64,000 nucleotides of DNA from Rhipidocladum racemiflorum (GCA_036346355.1 CM070569.1:44556276-44620275), one strand, 5' to 3'; shown: positions 48,026 through 60,339, counted from the first letter of the stretch. Translations and numbers: made by a program. Notes: generated by a model not told the origin, from the sequence alone.

Positions 48026-50040
48026 ATGAGAAGAATGTCAGAATCCCAGAACCACCGGGGCCTCTACGCCCTCGAGATCGGGGAAGAGGACAAGCAGTTC
48101 TTCGACGATGGGGCCGCTAACATCGCCGGCCTTGGGAATCACGACGGTTCCCGGAGCTTCTCCGCGGAAACCGCCGCACCGGAGCAGTTCTTTCGCTCCC
48201 AGCTCGACGCCCTCTCGGACGACGAGTATGACGGGCTCTACGATGGTCTGGACATCCCCGACCTTTTCGAGCTCGACCAGGGGACCGCTTCACGGGGAGA
48301 CACCGTGATGTCCCCCTCGCGATCCGTCCCATCCGTAACGTCTTCGTTGCGGGGGAGGATGGAAATGTCGGGAGCAAATCCCCGGCTGAAGCGCGTCTTC
48401 ACCGCTACGAGACGGCTAAGGAGCACCTGCAGGCATCCCTGAATCGGACGCTGGCCAGCTTACGCCGGCAAGTCCGAGGTGGCCTGACCGATAAGACCAG
48501 GGCCGAAGTTCGTGAGAATTTCCGCAGCGTCACGGGACTCGGAGCCGGCGACGGCAAACGAGCTCGTCGCCCGCGTTCCCAGGCGAGGAACGCCTTCAAG
48601 CTCCCCAGCCACGGTGGTACGCAACCTCGAGAGTTCCCTGAGCAGTCGACCTAGAAGCCATGGCGCGGCCGTGGCCGACGACCTCGAGGAAATCGCCGCA
48701 GACATAAAGCGGCGGAAGCCTCCGGGAAAAGGGACGCCAGAGCAATTCCTGAACGCGCCGCCGGTGTCAGCGCCTCCACCCGACGACTCACGCAGCGCGC
48801 CTGGAGTGGCCGGCTTGGCCTTGGCAAGGCTCGGGAGGCACCGGAGCGATTCGGGGCTCCCTCGGGACCAGCGGAATCACGAGCCACAGGCGAAGCAGGC
48901 CGAATATTCCTCATCGGGCCACTCTCCGTCCCTCTGAGCATAGGGAGATATTCTTCGCTGGGCCCACTAACCTCGGGCTCGGTGGTGGGGATCGCCCGGC
49001 CAGCGCGCTTCGTGGTGACCGTCCGACGATCCGTTTTAGTGCGGGCGTTCGCGACGTCGCTACGACGTGTGACCTGGCCGACAAGGTTCAAGCGGGTCAC
49101 ATCGAGAGATTCGATGGGACTCGAGAACCCGACGAAGTTTCTCTCGATCTACACCACGGCCATTTTAGCGCCGGGGTGATGAAAGGGTTATGGCTAACTT
49201 TACGCCTGATCCTGGGCGGGCGGCTCGGACGTGGCTATTCAACCGTATGAAAACTCGATCCGGCCCTGGGCCCAAATTGAGCAAAGACTTCTCCGAGCTA
49301 ACTTCGGAGTCGCTACGTCCGCCCGGGAAAGGAGCGCGACCTTGAGCGTCTGATACAGACGGAGGGCGAGACCCTGCGCCAGTTCGTCCAGCGCTTCATG
49401 CAAGTGCGCAATTCCATCCCAAGCATCTCGGATGAGGCGGTCGTCCGGGCTTTCAAGTTCGGGGTCCGAGACGTACGCTTTACTCAGGACCTCGAAATTC
49501 ACCCGGACATCACAGCCAACGAGCTGTTCCGCATGGCCGACCGTTATGCCAACGCGGACGAGGCCGTCCAATGGAAGAAGGCTGGCTGGGCGAGGAAGCT
49601 GCCCCCTCAGCCCGGGCTCGAAGGGGCGTCAAGCCGAAAGAGCGTAAGCTCGATCGAGAAAAAAATCAAAAAGAAGAAGAAACCCTCTGTCTCCGACATG
49701 GTGGCAGCTATCGAAAGACAACGACCGACCTCGCAGTCGTATAGGGGGGAGCCCCGAAAGGAAAGGGTCGGCCAGGTTCAGTGAACAACGAGCGTAACCA
49801 GGACGACCAAGAACGCGGCGACCAACGCGGACGGGCTAGTGCCTATTTCTGCCCGCTCCACCAAGCGCATGGGCATGACCTTCGGAATTGCAGAACGTGG
49901 GCCTCCCGCCTGGAGTAGTTCTACAATGGTAAGGGTCCCATGCCCACGCTCCCCGAGATGGAAGGAGACGTCAAGGGCAAGAAGCCCGCCGAGGAGCAAG
50001 ATACCGACATGGAATACCAAGAGCCGAGCGCGCGAACGGG
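48026..50040 (+). pseudogene. Gypsy gag polyprotein, frameshifted
   Basis: Reading starts near 48026 (SESQNHRGLYALEIGEEDKQ), an acidic N-terminal region. The conserved Retrotrans_gag core lies in 49398-49784: LRQFVQRFMQVRNSIPSISD, RAFKFGVRDVRFTQDL, ELFRMADRYANADEAV. A zinc-knuckle-like remnant follows (FCPLHQAHGHDLRNCRTWA, about 49849-49910). Frame changes between these segments prevent one continuous product. Gag would form the virus-like particle. Confidence 0.85.
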
Positions 50041-50568
50041 CAGATCGTCCAAGGAATCAGGAAGAGAGTCTTCAAGAGCCTCGATCGGCATGGTCAGGCC
50101 TGGGTGGACGAGCTACCCCCCGTCCTCTGGTCAGTCCGCACCACGACGAGCCGAGCTACGGGGAGACCTCTTCGGCTCGTATATGGCGCGGAAGCCGTCC
50201 TACCCGCCGAGGTTGTCTTAGGATCCCCAAGGGTGAACCTGGCCGATAGCATCGACGCAGAAGCGGCGCCTTCGACCTCGACCTCGCGGAGGCGACTCGT
50301 GAGCAGGTTACATTGCGATCCGCGGTTTACACGCAAGCTCTCCGCAGCACGCCGCTAAATCAAGATGCGACCAAGGACCTTGCACGTCGGCGATCTCGTT
50401 CTGCGACGGGTCCAAGACCTGTCAAAAGCCAACAAGCTAACGCCAAGATGGGAAGGTCCTTACGGCCGTCTCAACAAGACGCCCGGGCCTTGTCGCCTCG
50501 CAATGGAAGATGGTCGAGAACTAGCTAGTACTTGGAACATCGACCAACTGCGTAAGTTCCATGTCTAA
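50041..50568 (+). pseudogene. Gypsy integrase C-terminal remnant fused behind gag
   Basis: Directly after gag, without protease or polymerase, the sequence reads NGQIVQGIRKRVFKSLDRHG then DELPPVLWSVRTTTSRATGR and LVYGAEAVLPAEVVLGSPRV. This is the end of the integrase core. The last ORF, 50365-50568, has LHVGDLVLRRVQDLSK and LTPRWEGPYG, the usual C-terminal domain, and ends FHV-stop. The join near 50035 is the scar of a deletion of about 3 kb or more relative to an intact pol. Confidence 0.88.
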
Positions 50569-51559
50569 CCACACCCGCTTTTACCTTTTTAATAAACTTT
50601 GTCACCTTACCCTCCCATTCTTTCTCTCTCTCTTTCCCCTTTACCTCCGCAAAATTCTACGATTAAGCTCGACCCAGACAAAGTGTCAGGGGCAGGTCGG
50701 TCGTTGGGGCAAAACACCGTACGACAAGAGCTCGACCTCGAGGGCTTCCTTCCTCGTAAGACGACCATCTTTTTCGCGGTAGACCTCCGCCGCAAGTAAA
50801 GATTCGCACAGGACACCCTTCTGAACGGTTCCGAGCTCAGGTCGGCTGGTGGGCGGCGTCAAAGACCGGACCCTAAGGGCCACATGGTCTCCGCAGAACT
50901 CTACTCCGCCAACGAGGTCGTGCTCGCAGTCTACGCCCACGACCTCCGTTGGCGGCGGGGGGGCCATAGGGGTACCATGTGGCCACAACCTCGTGCCTCT
51001 TTCGCGCGAGGTAGTCACTCCTCACGATTATTTGCTAAGTCGCGTAAAGCCGAACTCCGCCGAGTAAGGAACCACGGCACGAAACAAATCGTTGTCATCT
51101 CGGAGAAAAACAAAAGACGTCCATTAAAAATAACGCTCTTTCTATGTTCAACTGGGCGGTTTCTCCTTAAGTTTTTTACAGGTAAAGACAGGAAGAAGAA
51201 AATTACAGGAGGCGGCACGCTTCGTCTGCAGAGCGACGAGCTCGTCCCGCGACCGAGTCGAGCTCGGACTCAAGGTCGAGCACCGCCGGCGAAGCTTCAC
51301 GACCTTCGCTTGCCGCTGTCGGCCGCTGGACTCCTCCGTTCTGGTCGATTGTCCTTTCGGCGCTTCGAGCGTCGCGTAAGGTCGCCACTGCGTGGCTTCC
51401 AGGCCGACCTTGCTTGCTCGCTCGGTCGGCGCTCCTGGAGCTCATGCACGGACTCCTCCACCTTCCGCCGGATCTCGGCCTCGAGAAGATGTCGGCTCGG
51501 CAACCGGCGCTCGAGCTCCGCGATCTTGGCGTCTGCTCGGCTTGGTGCTTAGCGACAAC

Positions 51560-54311
51560 TTCAAGCGGCCGCAGTCGCGGCATGGAAGTCCTTCATGGTG
51601 GACTCCGGCCTGCGCAGCAGGCGTTTCAGTCGTGATCGAAGTTTTTGGTAAAAGCACATAAGAGTCGAGTACTTACCCAACAAAGCCGAGCCTCCACTGA
51701 TGGAACAACTCGGCGGGTCCTCCGCCTCGTTAGGGCGAGCAAGGGATCCCCGCCTTGGTCCCTTCTCCTTGATCGGCACGGAGGCTTGAGCCCGAGCTCC
51801 CCCGTCCCCCGAAGGCGAAGGACCTTTGCCCTGGGGGACAACCTCCGCCTCCTGGAGAGGGACGGCCTCAAGAGCGAGGATCACCTCCCGCTCTTCTTCC
51901 TCCCGGCGAAGTTGCGCCGGGGCTCCACCTCCTCGACATCCAGGCCACAGGCTGCGGCGGCATCTCCTGACGCGGGTCGATGGGAGCACCGGTCGGCTGG
52001 GAGGTCGGTCTCGATTGGAGTGGCCTCGGTGCCAGGCAGATCCCCTTCGTCTGGAAGCTCCCACGGCCCGCCTGCGATGGCCGGGCTCGTCTCCCCGACC
52101 AGCAGGCTAGCCGTCTCTTCCTCGCCGGCCGGGCTCCCGATCGGATTGGGGTCCCCTGACGCCGGGCCGGCGCTGGGACCAGGCATGACGTCGTGAGCCC
52201 GGGGAGAGACCTCGGCGATCTCCTGAAGAGTCGCGGTGATGATGTCGCCGGGCGCCGGCAGAGTCCTCGCAGGAGTTTCGGCTTTGCTCACCGCCATCGG
52301 ACTCCCGAGCCGTCATCCTCCACAACTATGATGTGGGGATGCCCTCCGTCATGGCTCGGGCATCGGCGGCCGCGATCTTCCTCCGTGCCTCCTCTTCGGG
52401 AGACACGACCTCCGGTCCCGGCTCGCGGCAGCGAACTCCCCACCTCGACGTCGTGCCACCGTGGCCAGTGGGGATTGGGCCTCATGACCTCGGCCCAGCC
52501 GGCCTCGTCGCCCATGACGGCCTCGGCGGCCGGGCAAGCTCCTCTCTAGCACGAGGTCAAGAACATCGTCGACCATTGCTTTGAAATCCCATAACTCAAG
52601 ACTACCGCCACCCCCACTATAGACGATGTGGGGTTAGTGTGGTCTTGGGAGAAGAGACAGACGAGAGGGAATAGGAGGCGACCTCGCTCGGCGTCGCTTC
52701 TTGAGCTTCGGGCGCGGACAAGGAGGCGGCCATGTCCTCGCGCGCCTTGTCGGCCCTGGCGGCGAGAAGTCGGCCTCCCAAGCCGGCCTCGGAGATGGTC
52801 GTGGCCAGGCGCGGTTGGCGCGGCGGACTGCGGGACCTCGGGACCAAGGGGCGGGGTCGGCTAGTCCTTCTCCTCCTCGCGGTCCCGGGGCCGGGCTCGA
52901 GCTCACCCGCGAGCTCACTTTGAAGGGCTGCGATCCGCCCTCGATTCAACCTTCGGCCGGACCCGGCGCGGCGGCCGCCTCCTTCTTCGCCAGCGGCAGC
53001 TGGCGCATAAGCGAGCCATCGGCTCGGGGTTGTCCTGGTGTACTCATCCATCCACAATTTTAGTTCACTCACCTCAGTCGGCTGCATACTCCAAGTCTTT
53101 GGCGGGGTGGCCGATCGTCGGCGGGGCGCTGCGTGTGCGCCTAAGCGGACGGCGTGGCTGACGGAGATCGAGCGCGTCGCTTGCGACCCGCCTGTCCCTT
53201 GGTCTTTCGACCCCGTCCCGCCAACTGCGATCCCAGCTGGGTCACGGCGACTTCGAGGGCAACCTTCTCCTGTTAAAAAAAAAAAAGAAAACTCGAATGA
53301 GGTCGGAAGGCCCCCGGAAAAACCTGTCCGGACAAAAGCTCCGAAAGAAATCCGAATCAGAGACTTACCGCCTCGGTCCGGTTAAGGACGTTGTTCGGGA
53401 TCTGGCGGCCCTCAATGATTTCCTTGCCCTTAGGGGTGCCGAACATCTCGGACACCCTCGCGTCCACCCAGTCCTCTGGCGGAGCTGCGTACCAGCCAAA
53501 GAAGAGGTCGTGAGAACGGGCATCCTCTGCTCTGAAAAGAAGATCGGGGGTGATGACATACCTGAACGCGACTCGCGGGTGATGTCCTGCCACCCCTCGA
53601 CCTTGAAGAAGGGATGCTCCCTCCTCCTAAGGGGTGATACGGTTCCTGGACGTAGTCGGGTAACGTCTCGGCGGTCGGCCCCAAGCACGTGAGCTCGTTG
53701 ATTAGCATGAGGACCTTCTCCTCCTCGGGCTCCACGGGCGGTCGGGTGTCTCGGCAGCGCGACCTCCGGCACCGGAGTAGGAAAGCGAGCCGCCCTCTGC
53801 TTTCCTCGAGTAGAACCAAGAGTCGGCCCACCCGACACCGAGTCCTGAGCGTGAAGCTCGGATACTCGTATGGGCGGGTGGGTCGAAGGAAGTAGAGGCG
53901 GCCACAAGGCGCGGCGTCTTGCGTGACGCGAGAGGGTGTAGAAGTGGAAAAAGAGGCTGGGAGTGGGCTCGACGCCCACGAACCCTTCACATAGATGGGA
54001 GAAGATGGCCATGATGAGAATAGAGTTGGGGTGGAGGTGAACGATCTCGCACTCGCAGAAGGCGAGTACGGCCTCGACGAACTCGCTTTCGGGCGTCCGG
54101 AGCCCGTTCATGGCGTAGAGCTCGGTGGAGACGATCTCCCCTCCTCATTGCGGGCTCTCCTCGGCGCCCAGGCTCTCCATGTCTTGGCGTCGAGGTACTT
54201 CGCCCGCTCAAGGATCTCCAGCTTGCGCCCGTCGAGCTTGCTGACGCCGAACTTTGCCATGAGGATGAGGAAGGCGATCAAAGAGGAGGATGAGCGCCGA
54301 AGCAGAAGAGT
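51560..54311 (-). CDS. Antisense ORF of the Gypsy element, Transposase_28-like
   Basis: The minus strand between the integrase tail and the 3' LTR carries coding-like sequence. It starts near 54259 with MAKFGVSKLDGRKLEILERA. The 248-codon ORF 54111-53365 contains MNGLRTPESEFVEAVLAFCE then LHPNSILIMAIFSHLCEGFV, typical of the domain Pfam calls 'Putative gypsy type transposon' (Transposase_28, PF04195). Downstream ORFs 53087-52617, 52297-51881 and 52064-51561 are Ala/Arg/Glu-rich and may be a coiled-coil tail. At least one frameshift separates the start from the domain. Function is unknown; such antisense ORFs recur in grass Gypsy elements. Confidence 0.65.
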
Positions 54312-54741
54312 ATGAGGCGCAGCAATCGCAAAATGGCCAAGTGAGTCTAAAAAATTCTCTTCGAGTATTTCAAAAACTCCTCCAGGAGCAGGAAAGTAAA
54401 GAGACTTCCCGCGTTATGATCGAGGAAACCCTAGAGGCCTGAGAGGCGGTTGAGGCATTCGCCATCAGGAAATGACACGTGGGCACGCAAATCGAAACCG
54501 TCTGCCAGAGAAGGCGGTTCGAACTTCCCGAATGAGGCTTAGGGAGATGGAACCGTTGAGAGGGGCCCACTGCTCGCTCGAAACGCCGATTTGGAGCAAC
54601 AAGCTCGTTCCCGGAGAAGGTTAATAGCTCGTTGGTCGCGGTAGTTGTTCGCCGCGGCAGAACCGATATGCTCGTAGAACGATAGGCCCAAGGGGAAGGC
54701 CTTCCTTAGACCTTTTTCCCACTTGAACCTCGGGGGCTAGC

Positions 54742-55416
54742 TGTCGAGAGTCGGGTAAGTCCCATAAATTACCTCGGGTGCCACCAACGACCAAGCTCGC
54801 TCCCGCCCGAGCCACCAGGAGGTCGTTACCCTGGGCGGGTTAGTTAGAACCTGGAAGGCTACGTATTCGGCTGTTAGAGCTCGGGCTCGGGAGGGACCTG
54901 GGATGCCACGTATTCGATCGATTAGGGCTCGAGTTCGGGTAAGATGTACGAGCTCGGTGCCGGCTATCGGCCGACCTAACGTGATCTCGAGGTCGGCGGG
55001 AGTGGGAGTAACCGCCCAAGCGTAACTTCCGCTAGCCCGTTACGTTCCCCGCGGGAGCGTGGCGAAGTTGTAGGATCCACCGGTTGTCACGTTTGGGTGA
55101 GGTCCAAACGTGGGATAGTGGGGCCGATGGAGTTCGATCCTTTGTAAGCTATAAAAGCGTCCCCATCATGAGGGGGATAGGACACAGACTGTAAGACAAG
55201 AGACATACACTCAGATACGTTGCAAGAATATACAAGAGCTGGAGTAGGGCTATTATCTCTTTCCTGAGAGGCCCGAACCAGGGTAAACTGCTGTGTCCAC
55301 GCTCGTTGAAATCTGGTGAGTCGTTCCTTGAGTAATCCCTCACGCGAGAAGGGGTCACAGTTGGTCCCTCCACCAACAAGTAAGCTCGGCGGGGGCCTGT
55401 TCCCCAATCGTCGACA
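54742..55416 (+). repeat. 3' LTR of the Gypsy element
   Basis: 675 bp. Preceded by a purine tract within CCTCGGGGGCTAGC (54728-54741). TATAAAAG at 55150-55157 corresponds to that of the 5' LTR. Confidence 0.95.
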
Positions 55417-55431
55417 AAAACGTACTACTAA

Positions 55432-57971
55432 TTATTTCACATGAGGCGATAGTTGATATTTGCGAGTCCTCATGTTTTGAAAATATTGTAAAATATCTTC
55501 CATATCTATCTTTGCAAACACATCTCTCTCAATATAACAAATCATGAGATCATTCAGCCAATCGTCACTTATCTTATTACGTAAATATGTCTTGATAATC
55601 TTCATTGCCGAGAAAGCCCTTTCAACTGTAACTGTGCCCACTGGTAAAATAAGTGCTAATTCAATCAGTCGATAAACCAATGGATAAACCATGTGCTTCT
55701 TTGTTTGAACCATCTTCACGGCAAGACTAGCAAGATCATCACAACTTGAGAATTCGTCTCTTCTCATATCAACAAGAAACAAGTGAAGTTGTTCTTCTAG
55801 AACCACACGATCAGTTGCTGAGAAATCATCATAGTATATCTCTGAGAGCCGAATAAGACTGCCATGATCAAAGTTAGAAAATGAATCTCTAGGGTTTAGA
55901 CAAGCAATGCACTTCAGAAGCTCTATAGAAGTTTCACTAAACCGACTATCTAACTCAGTAGCAAGTGAATCAATAACAACAATAAAATATCAACATAATA
56001 ATAATGATGATAAGTGACAAATTGCCTTTCGCGTCTCATGTGACCTCTGGCATGCTTTCGATCTTGCATATTTGGCACTAAAATATCTGATGCAACACAG
56101 AACCTATGTACTTCTTCCAGCAAGGTTTCCCATCCATTTTCTCTAAATGTTTGCAGGCGAGCTTTCACACCAACAAGAAGCACCATTGCATTAATAATAT
56201 TTTGATCCTTTTGTTGTAAGAGACGTGACAAATCATTAGTCATACTTAATATTTTGATCATGAGGTGCAAAATGAATACAGAGTCAAATGTTTCCATTGT
56301 TTCCATCAATCCATTTGCTCTTCCCCTCTGACTCAAGTCAAATCCATCATCATTAACATTCTTTAAAACTGTCAACACTGAATCCCACATTGTACTAACA
56401 CGAATCAAAGTTGTTAAATGTGAACCCCATCGAGTATCACCTGGTCTTGCTAGAGACACTTCTTGATTTTGGCCTTTTCCTGTTACTATCTCACATTTCT
56501 CCAATTTCTTAACCATACGCTCATGATGATCCTGAAGCAATGCATCTTTCCTTTTGCAAGAAGCTCCAACAATATTGACAATCATATTGACATAATTGAA
56601 AAAATCACTAACAACTCGACTACTCTTGGAAACAGAAACAACTACCAATTGTAGTTAATGTGCAAAGCAATGTATGTAGTGAGCATGAGGATTTTCATTT
56701 AAAATTAGTGCCTTTAGACCATTAAACTGACCTCTCATGTTCGATGCACCATCATATCCTTGTCCTCTCAGTTTAGACATGGACAAACCATAGCGAGCAA
56801 ATAGACAATCCAAAGCCGATTTCAATGAAGCAGAAGATGTATCACGAACGTGCTCAACACCAATAAATCTTTCAATAACTTGTCCTTTTTTGTTGACAAA
56901 CCTATAGGAATTAGAATAACCAAATAAGAATGATAATTTTAATTTGTTACTAACTTCAAAAGTAACACAAGAATTTAAGAAATATTGTGAAACTAACCTC
57001 AAAATGACAGCCATTTGTTCCTTAATTGATACATCACGGGACTCATCAACAAGTAAAGAGAAACAACTATCCCCGATTTCATCCATAATGATCTTTACGA
57101 CTATATCAGCACATGATTTGACCAAGTCCTTTTGTATTGGTGGTGAAGTCATCAAGTTATTTGCGGGAGCATTATCAATAACACGGCAAACATCTTCAAC
57201 CTTGTTTTTGTACCACTCTAGCAACTCTTTAAAGTTTCCTTTATTTGATGAGCTAGATGATTCATCGTGTCCACGAAAAGCAAGACCTTGTGATAGTAGG
57301 AACCGAACTACGTTTGCAACAGCAGTTAAACGAGCTCTATATTGAACTCGCATATCACTAGTGCAAATTTCTATAACTTGTCGAATGCTTTGCTCTTGAT
57401 CTTTGAAAGCATCACAAAGACCTCTTGCATTGTTGTGGTAACTGTTTACTCTACCAACATGTCTATAGAATGATTCTCTTGCCTTCTTCCAATTGGAAAA
57501 CCCCTCTTTTGTGAACACATCATTTGCAAAATTATCAACCCCTGATGGCTTAAAAAGATAACAGTAAAAGCAAAAGACTGCATCTTTCTCTATGCTATAT
57601 TCTAACCAATCAAAATCATCAAACCATGTCTTTTGAAAGCATCTTGAATGATTTCCTTGCTGTTTACGGGGAAAATCATGACCAATTGGTTGACAAGGGC
57701 CCTTTAACAAATACGCTCTTCTAACATCATCTGTAACATTAGACTCATACTGTTCAATTGGCTTGCGCAACCCTGGGTCGGCAACAATGTCACTCGAACT
57801 AAAATTAGTGCTAGTACGAGCTTTCTTTTTAGCAGCGGCGGTAGGTCTCACATTAGAAAGTTTAATGATTTGATTTTGATGATTAGGGTCAGGGCCTTCG
57901 GGTTGTCTAGACGCAGATGGTGCCTCCTCGAATGGCTTTGATTTTGACAAAGGCGTAAAATATCTCTTCAT
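55432..57971 (-). pseudogene. hAT transposase (TTF zinc finger, DUF4371, dimerisation domain)
   Basis: From the ATG at 57971 an open frame of 438 codons includes a low-complexity N-terminus and a TTF-type zinc finger region (WLEYSIEKDAVFCFYCYLF, then GFSNWKKARESFYRH). It continues into the DUF4371 catalytic region (SCFSLLVDESRDVSIKEQMA, LRGQGYDGASNMRGQFNGLK). It halts at an in-frame TAA at 56655-56657, straight after HYIHCFAH. The frame then continues (LQLVVVSVSK, RPGDTRWGSH) to about 55975, where a one-base shift occurs. The C-terminal dimerisation domain follows (ILPVGTVTVERAFSAMKIIK, ISDDWLNDLMICYIE). A 96-nt intron at 56997-56902 with consensus borders restores ILRFVNKKGQ. Two lesions make this copy inactive. 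Confidence 0.93.
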
Positions 57972-58552
57972 CTAATATGATAATAAAAAAAACATCACTA
58001 ATGTGCAAAATAATATTGCATAAAATTGGTTGTCACTTGTCAGTGATGAGTGATTGTAGGGAATAAATCAAAATCATCAACAGTACGAAACATTGAAACA
58101 ACATGCGTAAGAAAGGTCATGATTTTCCCTGCTTCTAGGACAATGTTGCATGCGGAACAGCGGACAGGTCATGATTTACCTTGATGACTTCGGTCTTCGG
58201 ACTTCCGGCGACGGGCGCTAGCGACTTGGCGAGTCACGGCGACATCGGGCGTGGGCGATCGCTCGACAGTTCGACGGTTCGGTCTCCCGTCGTCTTTGAT
58301 CTGGCAGCTGAAGATGCGATGTGACGTTCGGTCTCCTGGAAAACGCTCCTCTGTACTGGGCCAATGCCAAGTCGCCTGATCCAACTTGATCAAACTTAGC
58401 CTGGAGCCCTAGACGGCTGGACGCCCTGGCGCATGCGACGTTCGGTCTGGCTGTCTGGCGCCTGATTGAGTGATCGGCTGATTCGCTGATCCAACTTGGC
58501 CATTGCTACGACCGGGGCCCAGGCCCACCTGGGCTCCGCCACTGCTTGCATG

Positions 58553-59000
58553 TATTGGACCATGTTGGACCAAGTGGACATGCATGCGTACTCTGTTAGG
58601 TTTGCCTATTATAAATAGGGGGAGGTGTCCCCTGTTTATTTGTGTGCAATAGGGCAGAGCGCAGGAAACAATCTTGTGATATGTTTTAGGGTTTGTACTC
58701 TTTTAATGGGAGTATTTTAGATAAAAAGAAATAAATATGAATTCCTTCAAGATTCTCTGCGTGCTACAGTAATCTCATAGCTGCAGTGCACGCGTTGCTA
58801 CAGTACTTTCTGTTTTGAGTGTTCGTTTGCTCATCTGTTCTGGTTCTAGATTGATTCATTGTCAATCTTATTTCTTTGAGTTTCTTCTTGATTTGATTCA
58901 TCCAAAACCTTTCTAGGGTATTGATTTAGAGTTCCTCAAAGTTTTATTGGTTAATCTTTCGTCGTTCTTGTTTAATTTACAAGTTTTGATTAGATCAATT
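58553..59000. repeat. Right part of the old LTR-like repeat
   Basis: Continues from 47171 across the hAT. It contains a TATA box TATAAATA at 58610-58617 in CCTATTATAAATAGGGGG, followed by TTTTAGGGTTTGTACTC and T-rich leader-like sequence, the arrangement of a retrotransposon LTR promoter and leader. Both ends of the LTR are unresolved. Confidence 0.5.
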
Positions 59001-59870
59001 CTCATTATATTATGTCACAGCAAGCTTGCGAGGTTCATAGGCCCATGAGGCTCGGGTGCCATTCAATAAACTTGAGCCGTCGCCTCCTCTCTTGCAGGCC
59101 AACACCTCATGGAGGTGCTTCGGGTACCGCTCCGGCTTTGTGCGCGGTGGGCCTTCGGCGTCGCTCTGGCCTCATGCGCAGCGAGTCACCGACGTCGCTC
59201 CTGCAGCGTGCTTTGGGTGCAACACCGTCTCTGGCTCGGGAGCAGAGGCTACTCATGGAGGAATAGCGGCTGTGGGGCGGGCGGATGCCCGGGCGCTCAC
59301 AGCGGTCGCCGCTTCAGACGGGCCGAGGCGCGGCAAAGGAAGCAGCGCCTTGTGGGGCGAGCACAATGCGGGGCGTCGGCGGCCAGGGGTGACCTCGGTG
59401 AAGCGGCTCCAGCGGTCGGCGGGAAGCGATGGCGTAGCGGCGGCGGCGGCGTCGACGCCAGCTTTGGGTCGCGCAAGGAGGCGGCGGCGGGATCCGTGGC
59501 AGCGTTAAACACGTCTGGCGATGTCGGTGACGCCACGCCGAGCCGCACAAGGGAGAAGCGGCGGCGGCGGCGAGCCATGATCAGCGAGTGCGGGCGGCAG
59601 CGTTGGCTAACGTCGACGGTTTTGGGCCGCGCAAGGGGAGGCTGAGCAACGGGCGGCCTCTGGCAGTCGGCGGGAGCCGTGATGTGGCAGGCGCGGGCAG
59701 CACCGTCGGTGACTTCGTGCTGCGCAAGGGGAGGCCGAGCGACGGTCGGCCGAAGGCTTGGATCTTCAGGGCGAAGAGATTTCTTTTTGAAGATGAACAA
59801 TAATTATTTTCCCAGCAGTAGATTAGATTGTCTGCTAATTTGTAAAGTAGCAAAAACAATATGCCTGATT
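59001..59870. repeat. GC-rich degenerate repeat region, no gene supported
   Basis: Overlapping ORFs exist in four or more frames, the sign of GC-rich non-coding DNA. Repeated phrases such as GCGCAAGGGGAGGC (59628, 59726) and GCGCAAGGAGGCGG (59469) form an imperfect tandem series. It may be the body of the LTR-type element to its left. Confidence 0.4.
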
Positions 59871-60273
59871 TGTTACTGTTCACACGCGATCACTTACGTA
59901 GGGCTCGAAGTAGCATAGATCGTGTGATGTAGGCAGACGATCAGCCACTGGCCACGATCAAGGTGTCGATGCAATGTAGATCGACGCCTTGCAGATGATC
60001 CAATGAGCCATGCGTAGAATGATCGTGCTGATAATGTGTTATGAAACGAAATCGTTCACCCACGTCAATTGATAGCACGCCAATGCAACCACACAAACAA
60101 GAATAGAAGCACCCACAATGTAAGGGGAAAACTCTCTCTTTATTAGATTGATTTTTCTATACAAGGTAATGCCCAATATATAGGGGGGAAACCCTTGGAG
60201 ACCAATTCGGATTCGCCCACCAATGGATAGAGTTTTTCCATGCAGGGGCAGGATTTCTACCCGTATCACAACA
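59871..60273 (-). repeat. Probable solo Copia LTR
   Basis: A 403-bp block begins TGTTACTG and ends CACAACA. GATT flanks both sides (59867-59870 and 60274-60277), one base short of the normal 5-bp duplication. Its right 260 bp resemble the LTR at 10905-11153 (ACTCTCTCTTTATTAGATTG, ATTCGGATTCG). No internal retroelement sequence adjoins it. Confidence 0.6.
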
Positions 60274-60339
60274 GATTTCGATTTTTTTTTTCTTTTGGTG
60301 TAGTAGCCCTTGTGTGTTGTTTTTTATTCCAAAACTAGG

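Larger units (their letters stand above)
47310..55416 (+). mobile_element. Gypsy-type LTR retrotransposon, pol-deleted, with antisense ORF
   Basis: Two 675-bp LTRs (47310-47984, 54742-55416) begin TGTCGA and end TCGACA, flanked by an exact AAAAC duplication (47305-47309, 55417-55421). By eye the LTRs differ at roughly 20-25 positions, suggesting a fairly recent insertion. The interior encodes gag on plus, then only the very end of integrase; protease, reverse transcriptase, RNase H and most of integrase are missing. On the minus strand, 54311-51560 carries a second coding region with a Transposase_28-like domain. Such elements move only with help from an intact relative. Confidence 0.95.
47172..58544 (-). 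mobile_element. Autonomous-type hAT transposon with a nested Gypsy element
   Basis: Ends are CAGTGGCGGAGCCAGAAA at left and, in reverse, CAGTGGCGGAGCCCAGG at right. An exact 8-bp duplication CTTGCATG flanks it (47164-47171 and 58545-58552). Total length is 11,373 bp, of which 8.1 kb is the Gypsy insertion at 47310-55416; the hAT proper is about 3.3 kb. A transposase of the TTF zinc finger/DUF4371 type lies on the minus strand at 57971-55432. The transposase carries an in-frame stop and a frameshift, so the copy looks inactive. Confidence 0.95.

Noticed and set aside
59056..59800. Five overlapping ORFs of 100-178 codons
   Set aside because: All frames are open because of high GC and repeated phrases. 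There is no domain, no consistent start, and the setting is a repeat.
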